Below are positions 1 through 14,100 of a DNA stretch of 64,000 nt, piece by piece (positions within the stretch are counted from its first letter, which is position 1; the number at the start of each line of letters is the position of its first letter). The translations under genes and the position numbers were made by a program. Below the pieces are notes generated by a model that was not told the DNA's origin, made no database searches, and saw only the letters and a list, made by a program, of their open reading frames with translations. The DNA is from Palaemon carinicauda (taxonomy: Eukaryota > Arthropoda > Malacostraca > Decapoda > Palaemonidae), in the NCBI RefSeq assembly GCF_036898095.1, contig NC_090736.1, forward strand, positions 13,963,930-14,027,929. The letters run 5' to 3'.

Positions 1-888
1 TACTGCACTGAACTGTACTATTTCACTGCTTTGTGAAGCTTGTATTATTTTTCCTTCAGTTTGAGCATTTGATATACTGTATTAGATTCTCAACTCACTG
101 ACCATAGTTGTTTTGGCTAATTTTTCATGGCCGGATGGAAAGAAATGTAAATTGGAAGTCATGTATATAGTCTGTACATTATCTCTTAATTTTATATTGA
201 AAGTGAGGGAAAAGATGTAGACAAAGATGATGATGATTAGCTTCTTAGCCAAAAGAGAATCTGTAACTTTAGTAGTTGATGCAAGGCCAACTTTGATCAT
301 TGCATAAGATTTAACCAAGATCAGCAACAACCTTTGTTCCTTGTGTCACTCAACCTTGAGTGTAACCATGATGAAAGGGTGAATGTATCAGTACTTTTTA
401 GATAATTTATATTTAAAAAGCTATGTCACTTGAATAATAATCATGGACAAGGGGAACTTTCAGAGTTGATCATATATATCATTTCCTCATATTAGGTTCC
501 CAAATCATTAAAAGGTTGGAACATTAGTTGATAGTTAAGATTTATAGGTTTTTATTTTTACAAATACCAATAGCCTATAAACCAGAGTAGGGCAGGGTAT
601 GGAAAGGATAGATTAAGATATAATAAAAGCTCTTGTATTAAAGGTGGCATGTAAATAATTGATAATATGAATGTAGGCACATGTTGTTAATGAAATATTC
701 ACTGCTTTGGTTTCATTAACGTAAATCTTAGTTGTCACTGAAGTAGGTTTATTTAATTTACTTGAGGTAAAGAGAGAGGGAGATGATCATATCTATTCGT
801 GTAGTTCAGGAATGGATGTTTGTATAATCTTTAGTGGAAATTTCGAATAGATCCACAAAGAGCAAACTTACTTTGGAGAAGCTCGACC

Positions 889-1007
<119 letters not shown>

Positions 1008-1290
1008 GCTAAGCTACAACCCTAGTTGGAAAAGCAGGGTACTATAAATCCAATGACTCCAACAGGGAGGAAAGGAAATGAGGGAATAAATTATCACAAG
1101 CTAAGCTACAACCCTATTTGGAAAAGCAGGGTGTTATAGGTCTAAGGGCTCCAAAGGGAAAAGATAGCCCAGTGAAGAAGGGAACTAAGGAAATAAATAA
1201 ACTACAAATTAAGTAATGAACAATTGAAATATCTTAAGAACAGCAACAAAAATGAAATACAGTAGATCTTTCATAAATAAACAATAAAAA
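1008..1290 (+). repeat. R1 repeat, copy A (5' part)
   Basis: Starts with the R1 head (AAGCTACAACCCTAGTTGG) and shares the body with the copies at 36122, 42144 and 46488. The head occurs twice here (1008 and about 1100), so the copy carries an internal duplication. Ends near an A-rich tract. Confidence 0.8.
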
Positions 1291-2118
1291 AAAAAAAAAT
1301 TGGGATGAAGTCGGGTTTTCTTCGTATAATTTTAAACTGATAAGACTTATTTTCTTTTAGTCTAGTAAAAGGAGGTTCTGGTTGGGAAAAGCATTTCTTC
1401 TTATGTCGCTAACCTTTCCATGATAGATGGATAGTAATACGAATTCCATCCTTCGAGAATTAAGTGTAGAATTTTTTTTTTAAATAGGATTTCTTGGTTT
1501 TAGATGAAGTTCTTTAAGTACATAATTATCTGAATAATTTTGTAATAAAAGGGAGAACTGAGGATGATCATTGTATATTGCTATGAATCTTAATTTTGTG
1601 AGGATGTAAAGGAGATTTCCATGAAGAATGTTTCTAAATCTTTTGATATTTTGAAAGTATTAGAAGCACACAACTTTACATGAAATTCTTATAAAGAGAA
1701 AGAGCCATGTAGTTCCACAATATGAAAGCAATGTTGAGGGTAATCTGGTTATTTTTATTCTCACATGATAAATCTGTTGGATTTTTATTTCTCATAAAGT
1801 TACATTTGATAATAAAAGGTTTCACTATCCTAATTGATTGAATGAGGATTTTGGCAAGTTTCTATACTTTCATTGATAATAGTGGTTTTTGAAGGTGTCA
1901 AGCTAGATATAGAAGCAGAGGATATACATTAAAGGTGAAATATTTTCCTACATGTATACTCAGTCTTTGTGACATACAGATACTGTGTTTTGTTTTTCAA
2001 AAATCCATAAGAGATCCGGAGCTGGTTTTTTTCATGTACTATAAATCTTATAGCCATATGCCCTTGATTTTTCTCTCATAAACATTTATAAATTTGTTTA
2101 TATCTTTTCTCTTTTCAG

Positions 2119-2199
2119 ATATGGGGATATCGATGAAAAGGGGGGCCCTTCAAAAAATTATATCGTTTTTGATCCTCCACATTTAGATTTTAAAGAGCA
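2119..2199 (+). CDS. TMEM131: TMEM131 exon a (first in window)
   Basis: Follows a TTTTCAG acceptor and ends at GTAAGT. Encodes residues 1-26 and two bases of the next codon. Contains FDPPHLDF, the opening strand of the first PapD-like domain. The exon is entered in phase, so at least one coding exon lies upstream of the window. Confidence 0.88.
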
Positions 2200-5100
2200 G
2201 TAAGTATGAATGCATTCCCTTAATTTTTCCACAAAATTTTTACTTAAATAACTAGTCATGCCATTATTAAGTGCCATATTTAAATTAAGAAAAAAATTTC
2301 CTGTTTTAGATAGTTTACAATATGTAGTTTACAAGTAATATATTGTATGATACATTGCTGTTGCCTTTCCATGAGGATCTTGCTAGATAATAAAAATTCT
2401 TTTATCATTTAGTCCGACAGGGATGCCTTTAATGAGAAAAGTAGTGGTGCAAAACAGCAGTCCAGAAAATAGTGTTCAACTTCATTCGTTGTCGGGGAAC
2501 ACCCTTCATTTCCACTGCACATTTTTTCAAGATAAGGTGAGTGATTGTTTCTTCTTATCAGTTACACATATAAATATATGATCTTGTCACTACAGACAGT
2601 TTACAATTCGAGACAGAAAGGATGATAAAATTGTTAGGAAAGAAAATATTTTGTGGTGACAGGAAGACAATTAGTAATAGCAAAATTGTAAGTTGAAGAC
2701 AAAGTAACAGTATAGCAATATTAGATGATGTGAAAAAAATGTGATCGAGTACAAAGTAATTAGCTACCGATTCTGATTGCAAAAGATTTAAAAACATGAA
2801 CCATGAAGATAACTCCTCATTGCCATTTTCTCCACAAGATGAATTCTATCAAGTTAGGATACTCAGACATTTATGTATTAGATACACTAGAATATTGCTG
2901 ACATCAATTCTCCTAAATACAAACAAATCCTTGACATGCTGGAAAGAATTATTGCAGGTCCACCAACTCCAGCGTCTGACAATATCTAGGGAATTAGGTG
3001 AAAGAGACATAACTGAAATAGACTAGTAAAAAGGATTAACAAAGGTTGATTTTTAAAAATACAGTATGTACTAATGGGGAGGGCAAGGGATGTCGAAGAT
3101 ACACCTGATATGATAATGTTCGATTGACTTGTTGTTTGGTGGCAGGCTTCTAGTTTGAATATACGCTTATCACCTGCCTATACAATTGGTGTATAAACTA
3201 GCCCCAGTGTAGGATGGCAAAGAAGAACTAGATTCATATTTACCTTTGTATTCATTTTTATTTTCAAGAAGTTCTGATGTCTCTTCTGAGGTAGTAGCTT
3301 ATGATTCCAAGATGAGAATGGAAATGAAAAAATTTAAAATTAGTATCCTATTTGTTCCCCAAATTTCACTTTTTATTGAGTGCAAATTTATTTTTAATTC
3401 ATTAAAACAAAATTATAAAGTACTGTATTATGTGCTGTACAAGCATACTGTTACCTTATATTGACTTATTTGTTTGTATTCTTATAGATCCAAAGTAATG
3501 TATTATAAATGTAAAATCTTTTAGATTTAAATAGCTTGTATGTAGTGTGTATGCAGTTCAGTACTTGATAAAACTTTTATGTTTTAGGTGGTTTTACCAG
3601 GGGGGAACACTTCATTCGACGTAGTGTTCTTGGGGAGGGAGGAAGGCCTCATAGAAAACACCATCTTCATACATACATCTATAGGCACCTATAAGTATGG
3701 GGTAAGTTCCCATTGTAAGTTGTGAGAAATATTAACCAATTCAGTTTCCTTCTAACTTGTATTATGTACTATAAATGCTTGGCAAATTTTCTAGTGATAT
3801 TATTAAAAAGGTAATTTTATGTATGCACCACATGACAAAATAGAGCAGGTTTTGTATTAGTGTATTTATAAATGGAAATTAAGACAAGCAGAATGTTAAT
3901 TTGAACATGAATTTTTCAAGTTATGTTGAAGTAATGATTATGAACGTTCAAGTATAACCGGCATAAGTTGATTTTATCAATTGTAATTAACATTGGTGTT
4001 GTGGTGCTGAAAGTCAAATTTAGTTATTTGCAGTTAAATCTTTTTAATAAGTTAATATTGAATGGTTTATGAAATAATTGGATAGTTTGATATGATATCT
4101 TTTATCTTTCAAATTCTTAACATGGTTCCATATCATACAGCATATAATGGTACAGTATAGGTACAGACCTGTAAATACTGTTACTATATACAGTACAGTG
4201 TGCTAGTTATTTTTTTTTTGGGGGGGGTAGTTATACTGTAGAGGTGTAAGTTACAGTTATGAATGTTGTGTCTATTATGCCTCTTGTAGTCTAACAGGCA
4301 AAGTTATTTCAGTTTTAATAAGTTTTTATTCTGTATTTGGAATCTGTAAATTCTTGGGAGTATTTTAGTTACGAATTTGTTGTTCAAACAGGTGCGAGCA
4401 GTGGGAACTGGAAACCCCTACAGGTTGAGGCCTCTTGTAGGGGTGCGTATGCCACTAAATTCTTCGTATTCACCTTTAATTCAGCTTCATAATCCCCATC
4501 CTCGTTCTCTACAGGTTAGTCAATCTGTTTAGTTTGATCTTGTTGATAAATTAATTCTTTTAATTTTCTAAAGAAAATGTTTGCTTACAAATGATCAAAG
4601 GTAGAGGAAAATTTACTGTCTAGCCTTGAGCCCATATTGCATTTGAGGAATTCTACTGCAGAGGATATTACTATAAAGTGGTAGAAAGAGGATATTACTA
4701 TAAAGTGGTAGAATAAGTTAACGTTGAAAGTTATTTAACATTTGTAAAAGTTTTCTTCGGTTTCATTTGCTATTATGACTAGATTTGTTTAAAATAATTT
4801 TTGTATATGCTGTACTATTTCAGGTGACAGAAATGTACAGTACAGGGGGAGACCTTCATCTTGAGCTCCTCTCTGGCACACAGGAAGGACAAAAAAATGT
4901 ATGGAACATTCCACCTTACCACACAAGGCCACTTATGAGAGCAAATTTTGTGGCACGAAGGGAAAATAACCACACAGCGTATGTTAGGTAAGAATATATA
5001 AAAACTTTTTTTTTTTTAAAAGAACTGCTGAATAGGAAACTGGAATTCATTCTTCTTATGCACTAAAGTTAAATGGGTATTACTTTTTAGACAACTTTGG

Positions 5101-8100
5101 TAAAACTTTTAGATGCTCATAGATCTCCCCTAAACGGTTGTGGTAGCTTGTTGGAAACATCCCTTCCTGGCAATCTGCTGGACTTAGATTTGAGACCTAC
5201 TCAATTTGGATAGCTTTTTATCTAAAATCTTACCATTAAAGATGGGTAGGTGGTTTGGGAGAGCTTCTAGGTCTACCTGTTGAGCCATCAGCAGCCATTG
5301 CCTGGCCCTCCCTGACCATAGTGTGGGTGGAGAGGGAACGTGGGTGCAGATCATGTGTATACAGTATATGGTGAGTCTCTAGGCTATTATCCTGCATGGA
5401 CATTGTCACTACCCCTTGCTTCTGCCATTCATGAGTAATCTTTAAACCTTTTAATTATATGTACATGAATAATAATTAAGATTAGAGTAAGACCATTCAA
5501 ATAATTGAACAGGTGAGTCCAAAGAGAATGGATGAAAAGTTGAATGGCAGGAAGCAGTAAATCTGGGTGCTGATGGACACTACAAAAAACCTTCAATACC
5601 AAAGAGAACTTTGTGAGGCACTCTGTAAATGATACCCACCATTGGGTGAAATGTATTAATAGTATATCTATAAGCCAGAAATTTAGCAGAACTATAAAAA
5701 GTGTGTTAAAATCTGTTGCTCTTTATTGCATTCTTAATAGAAATATTTTTTATTTATCAACAGGTAATGTATTGAAGTATTCTTGTATTTAAGTATGTTA
5801 AAGGAAATCTATATAAGTGATAGAAAGCCACATTTTTATTATGATTGACTTTGAAAATTATGGCCTAGTACTTGTATTAAGAATTAAAAAAAAAAGGGGG
5901 GGGGGAACCACTTGGATTAAGGTTTGATTATTTGTCTTTCAGAATTGTAACGAGTGAGGCAGACAGTGATTATCTGGTGGTACCAGTGGAAGTGGAGGTC
6001 TCTGGTCAGCCGGGACTATTTTGTCCACAGGATGGCCTCCACTTTGGCTTGCGTACACCGAACGACCCTCCAACAACTTTACCTTTACACTTACTGAATT
6101 CCGCTCACAAGCACATACACATTCAGGTCTCTTGATATTTAAAAGTTTTTGCTTGCTTGAATTTCTGCTCACTGAAAATTAGTTAATCTTCTGTTATTGA
6201 ATCTAGTTTGAGAAATTCTTAGAAGCTGCTTATTTCTTATTACCTTTTTAACTCTGAATTCTTACTTTACTCGCCATTCATTTAGAATTTAATTTCTTTA
6301 TTTTATTAGAGTATTATCAGATTCTTATAATGTAAGTAAATCATTTTTTCATTTTACTTGAAAGATACAGGAAGATGTGTCAATGATACTTTTCTTTATC
6401 TATCAGTATGTAACAGATACAAAAAGATGTTTAGTTATGGTATTCCTGTCGTAATAAAATTATATAATAGAGTAAGTGCTATGTAAATATAAACAATAAC
6501 TTCACTATTGCATATATTAGCCTTTAAATGCAGTGCTTCAAGGTTTTGGATGTATTAAGTGCTTTCTTCATTTACAGAATGTGATAACTACACCTGTGAA
6601 TGATGCAATAACCATTGACTTTAAACCTGTGAAAATACCACCTGGAACTGTTCGACCTACTGAAGTTGCTACTGTAACATTTGATCGTATGTATTAAATA
6701 CTGTAGTACAGTATGTACATGTTTGTGAGGTATGGAGAAAAGATATACAAGGCATACTTTGTGAACAAGATTTTTAAGTTTTTATATCTTAACATTTAAA
6801 GTATGGTACCAGATGTGGAACTATGGTGTTGTAAGACCCAATATAGTACTTATTATTAATTTGAATTTTTCTTAATTTCAGCATCAAAAGCCAGCAGTGT
6901 GAAGAAAGTCTCTGGAAAGATATTGATTAAAAGCAAAGTGTCTGCTTACAAACTGAGTGTCCCCTTCACAGTGGATTTGCTTCAAGGCGCCCTCCTTTAT
7001 AACACCTCGATTACCAGGTTTTACACTGGTGCAGGTTAGTTTTTATTGGTTTTTCTGCAAAGATGTGCAAAGTGCATCACTGACAATAGTCAATATTTTC
7101 CCCATCTTGAGGAATGTTATTGTGAAATGTAAACTGGTATTCCTAATTGTCATAAATGCTGTTCATATGTCAGAACGTCCAAGGACAAGAAAAAGCAAAA
7201 AAAAAAAAAAAAAAATATTCATAGGGATACCAAGAAGGTCAGTTAATAAAGATTGGCAATGTTGCAGTTGGTAGCTGTCCACCCTAGTACAAGTATTTAT
7301 TGATTTACAACCAGGTTGTGGGTTACTTCTTATATAGCCTTCACAAACTTGTCAAGTATCTTCCAGGCTGATAGGAAAGTAAAGACAAGGATTAATGAAC
7401 TGCCAACAGACAATGGGTATTTGGTAAATGCATTTACCCTTCCATGTTGATCACTTAAATACCTAATGGGTAAAATTTTTTTTGTAAATGGTCATGAAAT
7501 AGGCTATTACTCATACAGTATGTAGTTTACTAAATGATTGATACTAATCATTTCCCTGATCTGTTGTAGAAGACGACTGCTAAATTACAAAACCATTTGT
7601 GTATAGGATAGTATTTGCTGTCTTTAGAAATTCAAAGTAAATGAAATAAAAGCAATTTCTATCATGCTTTTCCGAAATGGGCCGTCTTAAATGGAAACCA
7701 TTGTTTTGCATAAGTTTCATTGCCAATCATAACGAACAAATTAACGCTTTTACACATCTGTGTGTCGGATAACTTTTGCAGCAACAGGTATCTTGCCAAG
7801 TATTGTTTATGTAATGGTGGTGTTATTATTAATTTTGTTTTACTTGACTTTATCCTTGGAAATTCAAAATGAATAAAACTATTTTATATAGTTTTTTTCC
7901 TTAACATGCACCTAATACAGAAACCATTGTTTGGTTCAAGTTTCATTGGCAATCATAATGAACAAACACACTCATTTACACATCCAAGTGATAACTTTCG
8001 GAACTCAGGTATTTACTGGAGATGAATATTTTACTTACTGTCCCTAAAAATTCCTACACCCGTCGCATAACAGGAAAACCATTTTGTTTGCGTTTAGTCA

Positions 8101-11100
8101 CCAGTAAAAAACTACTGTACTACTAATGACGGTATGATAATTTATTATAATTTTATGGTCTTATGATTGTTCTAAACCGTTTCAAACGATAATTGTACAT
8201 TACATTTTCAAAATATTTTTCCTGACTTCAGTTAGTTTGTTTAATTTCTTAACTACTTATACCTACATCAATTAATGAAGCACCATCAAAAAGAGGAAAG
8301 TATGAGGCTAATTTTACATTAAAATTTAGAGCAGAATGAAAAACTTGTTTTTAGCCAAGGAAGTGTAGTGCAGGTATACCATTGATCATATGACAATGAA
8401 TGGATTGTTACCTTTCTTTAACCTGGGAATAATTATGGGAATCTATAGAAATTAGCTAGTTACTAGGTAGAATAGTTCGAATTTGTGCGTAATGTTATTT
8501 ATTTTGATAAGTGTTCATTTTACCAGAAATAATGAAATGATTTTATTTAATCTCTTTTTAGATAAAGGGACGCATGAGCCTCAGTCAAGTGTTTCTTATG
8601 GAACAGTGGCTGGTGTTATGCCTTCTTCAGTCACTGGCATTGTGGAGGGAGGTAGTATTGTCACGAGCAATCCAAGCAGTGAACCGAGAAATCTAACTCT
8701 TACCAACACATTTCCATGTCCTGTTGTAATATACAACTTGACTTTACCTGAAGATGCTAAAAAACACTTTGAGGTAGGTATTGAAGATGAAAGGGGAAAC
8801 TGTAACGCAGCTTTTATTACTTTTTTTTTTTTTTTTATTTCTCTTATCATGGTTCAGTCTCTTCTCTTCTTTCTCTATACTGGGCTGCTATCCTTATATG
8901 GGCTCTTGGGCTTGAAGCATTCTGCCTTCCCTTTCATAAGGCTGGCTCTTAATGGCTCTAAGTAGACACTAGAACTGTGTGTGAATAATAAAGGTGTTTT
9001 TACTGTACATCTCAAGAGCACTGCTAACTGAAACGCTGGGTATCTAAGAAACAGAAACTGGGAATCAATAAGTGCCTGCCATGATATAGAAATTATACTG
9101 CAAGAATGAATTAGATGAGTAAATTTATTATATAATGACTTTAACAAAGAATACTGGCAATCATGTTGTGAAGGAAACAGTTTGGGGAATTATACTACTG
9201 TAATCTGTCAAAAGCACTGGATATGTGAAAAAGAAATGTATGACTGATTGGATCACAAGTCTCTTGAGGGGTGCATGTTCCCTGCTGCTACATATCTTCT
9301 GTATGTTAAAAGAGTGCAAAGTTTTGGGAAGTTTGTAGATGAACATGGGCATCTGTAAGTTATGAAATTCTAATGAAATAAATAAATCTTGATATTCAAT
9401 CCTAAATTTTCATTGGCGTAGGAATGTTATTTTTTAAAATTTATCTTTTCTTGGTAAACGTTGAACTGAATCTTTTATTGCAGTTCATATATGTTTTCTA
9501 TTTTATAATTTTCAGATTGGTTGGGATGGGCCTGTTGTAGTGGATGAGGGCCAGAGTGCGCATGTTGCAACATTGCGGTTGTTGAGTGTTGGTTCAGATG
9601 CGCGTATGTCAACTTCCATCACTGTGCACACTAATATTACCACCATAAAAATCCCTTTATGTGCATACAATGGGAAACTAACAAAGGTAAGAAAAACAAA
9701 ATCTTTTTAGGTAGGTTTCCGATTCTTAAATTTCTTCATAAATTTAAGGTATCAATAAATTTGGTCCATATAATTTTTAAGAGCAATTTATTGATGTAAT
9801 GTGTAAAATGTACTAGAAATCCCCAATTTCTTATGCTATAATCTTGGAAGGCAGTTACCACAAAATTGAGAATTGGCCTCAGGAACCCCATTGGTTCCCG
9901 AGGCCAATTCTAAACTAAAAAGCAGTGATGATGAAAAGGACCTAGAAACATTTTGCTGGGAATATTGTCCAATTATGCAATTTATTGTTCAAATATAAAA
10001 TGTATTGATACCATATGATACTTTTATGTCATGAAATCGATGAACAAGATCCAAGAGGTTCATTTATAATCACAACTTGCCCAAAAGATTTTATCCTTTT
10101 AGAACAAAAAAGTTTTGAGGTATGTAATGTTACAGACAATGGTAATCCAGGAAGGAAGAGACCAAAGAGAATGGAAAAGGGTAAAGGGTATAAAGCAATG
10201 CTAAAAATGCTGAAAAGTTATTCCTTAGACTTTATGTACACTCTACAAAGCACACCACAAGTGGCATATCTTACAGGGACCACATGATATTACAACAATC
10301 AAGAGGTTATAGTAAACTTTAGAAGTTGGAATTCATGAGAAGGCTCAGTTTGATGGAAGTTAATTTGAGCATCTCTTGACATTATACTCGAAATTTCTTT
10401 TGCATAATGTGTTATTGTTTTCCTTTAGGTTGATGTTGATATAAGTATAAGGTAATGATGGTTGTATCTTTGAATGCCTTGATAATTAGTTTAATGTTCA
10501 TGAAATGGCTCATTGTAGTACATTACCTAAAATGGTTGCAGCCTGGAAAGGGCAAATAATCGTAACTGAAATAAGAATGCAGGGTACCTATTATGTCTTT
10601 CAACTACTTCAACTAACCTGAATGAGAATTAAGAGCTTCAAACTATTTTTTTGTGGTTAGAAAGAATCTGAAAAAACCTATGGTTTACTTGTAAATCCTG
10701 CTTTGACATTTTTTTTCATGTAAATCCAACCATGATTAATGAATTCAGTATGTAAGGTATATTTCATTTTAAAAGACGACTTAGATTGTGGAAATGATAA
10801 ATTGGTCAAAAGTGAATAAAAGTTAAAGTGTATTATTACCTTTTATTGCTATATTTTGAAGCTTGAGATAACTGGCAGTACTTATTCTATTTTTTTTTCA
10901 GTACATTCCTCCAGTTGGTGGCGACTCTTGGCTTGACTTTGGAACGCTCGGAATGGGAGAGCAACGTGATCTCTACTTCTATGTCATCAATGAAAATCCT
11001 GTTGAATTAAGACTCAGAGGATGGGGTTCAAACTTGACAAGGAGTGCAGTTGAACTCATGGGTGTTGAGGAAGGCAACATGACAACTATTAGAACCCGTA

Positions 11101-14100
11101 ACAATATGACTTATTCTTCGAAAAGTGTAAGTACTGATAGGTGGAGGTTTCAGTCATAAATTACTCGTGCAAAGTATTTTACTGTAGTGTTGCACATCTA
11201 ATGGTTTTTCATTAGTTTTCTAGAAAAAGAAATTAACTTTTCAATTAACTGTAGCACTAACAACTTTAACTACCCTTCACTTATTGCTATCAGCACTACA
11301 GTCAACAGGGAAATACAGTAAACCCTCTATTTTCCAGACTATATGGGGGCAAGGAGTTTCTGGATATGCCGATAATTTGGAAAATGAAGGGGAAGAGCCT
11401 AAGGTAATAAGAAATAACATAATTATACTTGTAATGTTAAGAATCTTTATGCTGTGCCACACAGCTATTCTAAAGGAGTAAAATAGAAGTTGAGGCTCTG
11501 CTTAGTTCAGTATACAGTAGTATTAAATTCCATCCTTTTTACCTGTTCATTCTTCTTGAAACTAGTTTGTTTTATGAAAAAGTGTTTTTCATAAGAGGGA
11601 TGTGAATGAAACTGAGCAGTTTTCATTGATTCAGTGATCAAAATTCCTGGTCTTCTGTTGTGCTTTAGTAGGGAGCTTTTGTAAATAACATTTATTTTAT
11701 ATCTTAGATACAAATTCTATTAAAAAATATCTCCATATATTTTATAGGTTATTTAAAGATCATCTTTTTGCTTACCATTATTACAAGTCAGGATTTCTTA
11801 ATATTTGTCAATTTATATTTTTTTATTTGCAATTTAATCAAGTAAAGTAGGTAATGTTTAAAAAATAGCATTCATGGTAGTGGCAAGCTTTGCATTTATT
11901 TCTTGTGGTGAAAGGGGACAAGGTATTTATTGGGGCATATGTAGGTATTATCTTGTAACATGTTCCATTAATAGTTGCATGTACAGTAGATAAAAGCTTT
12001 ATATTTTGCCATATTTTTTTTTTTTAATGCTGTTGTGATAAGTTAAGAGCATGTTCTTTGCTTTTTAATATAAAGTTTTCTTCTGTGCCTGATTTTTACC
12101 CATTATATGACACTGTAAAATATTCAGAATCAGTTTATCAAGAAAAAAATTTATGAATTAATATGTTGTACTTTAGTGGTCATGATGACATTGAAAGAAA
12201 AATAATGTTTAAGTATATAGTATGCTAGTTTAATTTCCAGAAGACTGTAGGGTTACAGGTGGCTTGAAGACACTCAAGATAATTTTACTATAAAAACCCT
12301 CAGTAGGGCTAGATTCTGGCGACAGCTATTAACAACTACTGAAGACTGTAGAGGTTCTAGCAACCACCGCCCAGTATCCCTGTAGGTCTGGGTCTGTCAG
12401 CGCACTGTGCTCCATTTAAAATTCTGGCCATTGAACTGAAGAGACGTGTTCTCAACGCTCTCCAACTGGACCGAAGATTTGTACAGCACTTTCTAATAGT
12501 CTTTTTAACATTACAGTAAGAGTATGAGTGAATCTAGTAAGATAATGTGGACTTTTCCAAGTTTGCTGGATCGTCATTGTAGAACCTTCATGAATAAGGT
12601 TGAAGTTGATCTTCGCTCTTTGTTTTCGATGTGCAGAGGGCACCACTGCACTTCAGATTCCCCTTGTGATGTGTGCAAGGAATTGTCGCCCTCCCAGTGA
12701 GTGCGATTTCAGCATAGGAAGGAGAAGAAAGCCAAATGTGATAATGTAGTTCTCCTTTAGCTTCGTCAGTGAGATCTTGCCATCCACCTACCGAATCTCA
12801 TCACTTTGGATCTTCTTTGGTTATCTCTTCGGAGAGCAAACTTTAAAAGATCGGCGACTTTTGTCCTCAAGGTTATTTTTCCAAGGTGAGAGCCTCTCCT
12901 GCTTCCAATAGTGAAGAAGAGAGGTCTACGCTTCAGTATGATCTCGGATCACCAATTTTTGTTACCCCGACCGTTAAGCTAGCTCCGCCGAAGCTGTCTG
13001 TAAATTAGATGAGAAGCGTCATACTGTGCCATCGAAGAGCTCTATTGCGCCATTGCCTTCTGGATGCCTCCGAAAGTCTAGACAGCAGTCTATCTTCACT
13101 GATTAGTCTCGTAGGAGGAACACTTCTCCACTCGATGCCTCTGTTCAGTTGCAGATTTTCTGATGTACCTGCAGGATAAGAAATTCCTGTTTCAGTGGTT
13201 AAAGGTTATCTCTGCCTTAAGCCGGGTCTTCAAACTAAGAGGAATAGACCTCTTTTCCGTATGGGAATTATTGTATTTTGACTTGAAGTTTTGAACAATC
13301 TTGTCTCCCTTGGGAAATCAAACCCCCAGCTTGGAATGTGACCAGGGTCCTTCAGTCACTTAAAAGCCCCCTTACAAATCCTTGACGAGAGCCACAGACA
13401 GTAATCTCACTTTTTAGATAGCATTTTCATTAACCTTAACCTCACCCAGAAGAGTGGGAGAACTGCATGGCCTATCACACTAGGTGTCGCATTTCCGGCG
13501 GTGGAGACCGCTTTTGTTCTCATTTGTCCCCGAATTTGTCACAAAAACACACAATCCTTTGATCAGTGACTAGGTTTGATTACATCTTGGTATCATCATT
13601 AAAGGATACTATTAATAACCCTGAGGATCTGCTTCTATGCCCTGTAAGGGTATTGAGGCTCTACATAAAACGAACGAGATCATGTAGACCATACTAGCAG
13701 AATCCTTTCTAACCCTTTGGCTTAACATCCTCTTAGAACTCAAGAAGTCAGAGGTATTGGTGCTACGTTAGCCTTCCTAATGAAGTACTCTGTTGCCCAA
13801 GACTTGAAGGCTGGTGTCTGGAAGAGACATACCACCTTCACAGCACACTATCCTCGGGATTGCACTCGCAGATCCTTGGATACATTCTCTATACTCCGTA
13901 GCCAAGCAATTGTTGTAGCAATCCCTTTTCTTTTTCTAGGTACTGTATTAGGAAGCATTGTGTCTGAAATAGAATTCATATCATGAATTTAGGTTCATGA
14001 GTGAGAGTGATTGGCCTTCTTTCCCCTCATTCTGTCCCTTTCTTGTGATCAGCCGGTGAAATGTTGTGGAGCTGGAATGAACACTGATGTGGTTAAGCAC

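Noticed and set aside
8483..8965. 160-codon open frame
   Set aside because: Only 8562-8773 is the TMEM131 exon; the ends are intron read-through, including a poly-T tract.
11284..11713. Short overlapping frames on both strands
   Set aside because: No domain and no splice logic; intron sequence.
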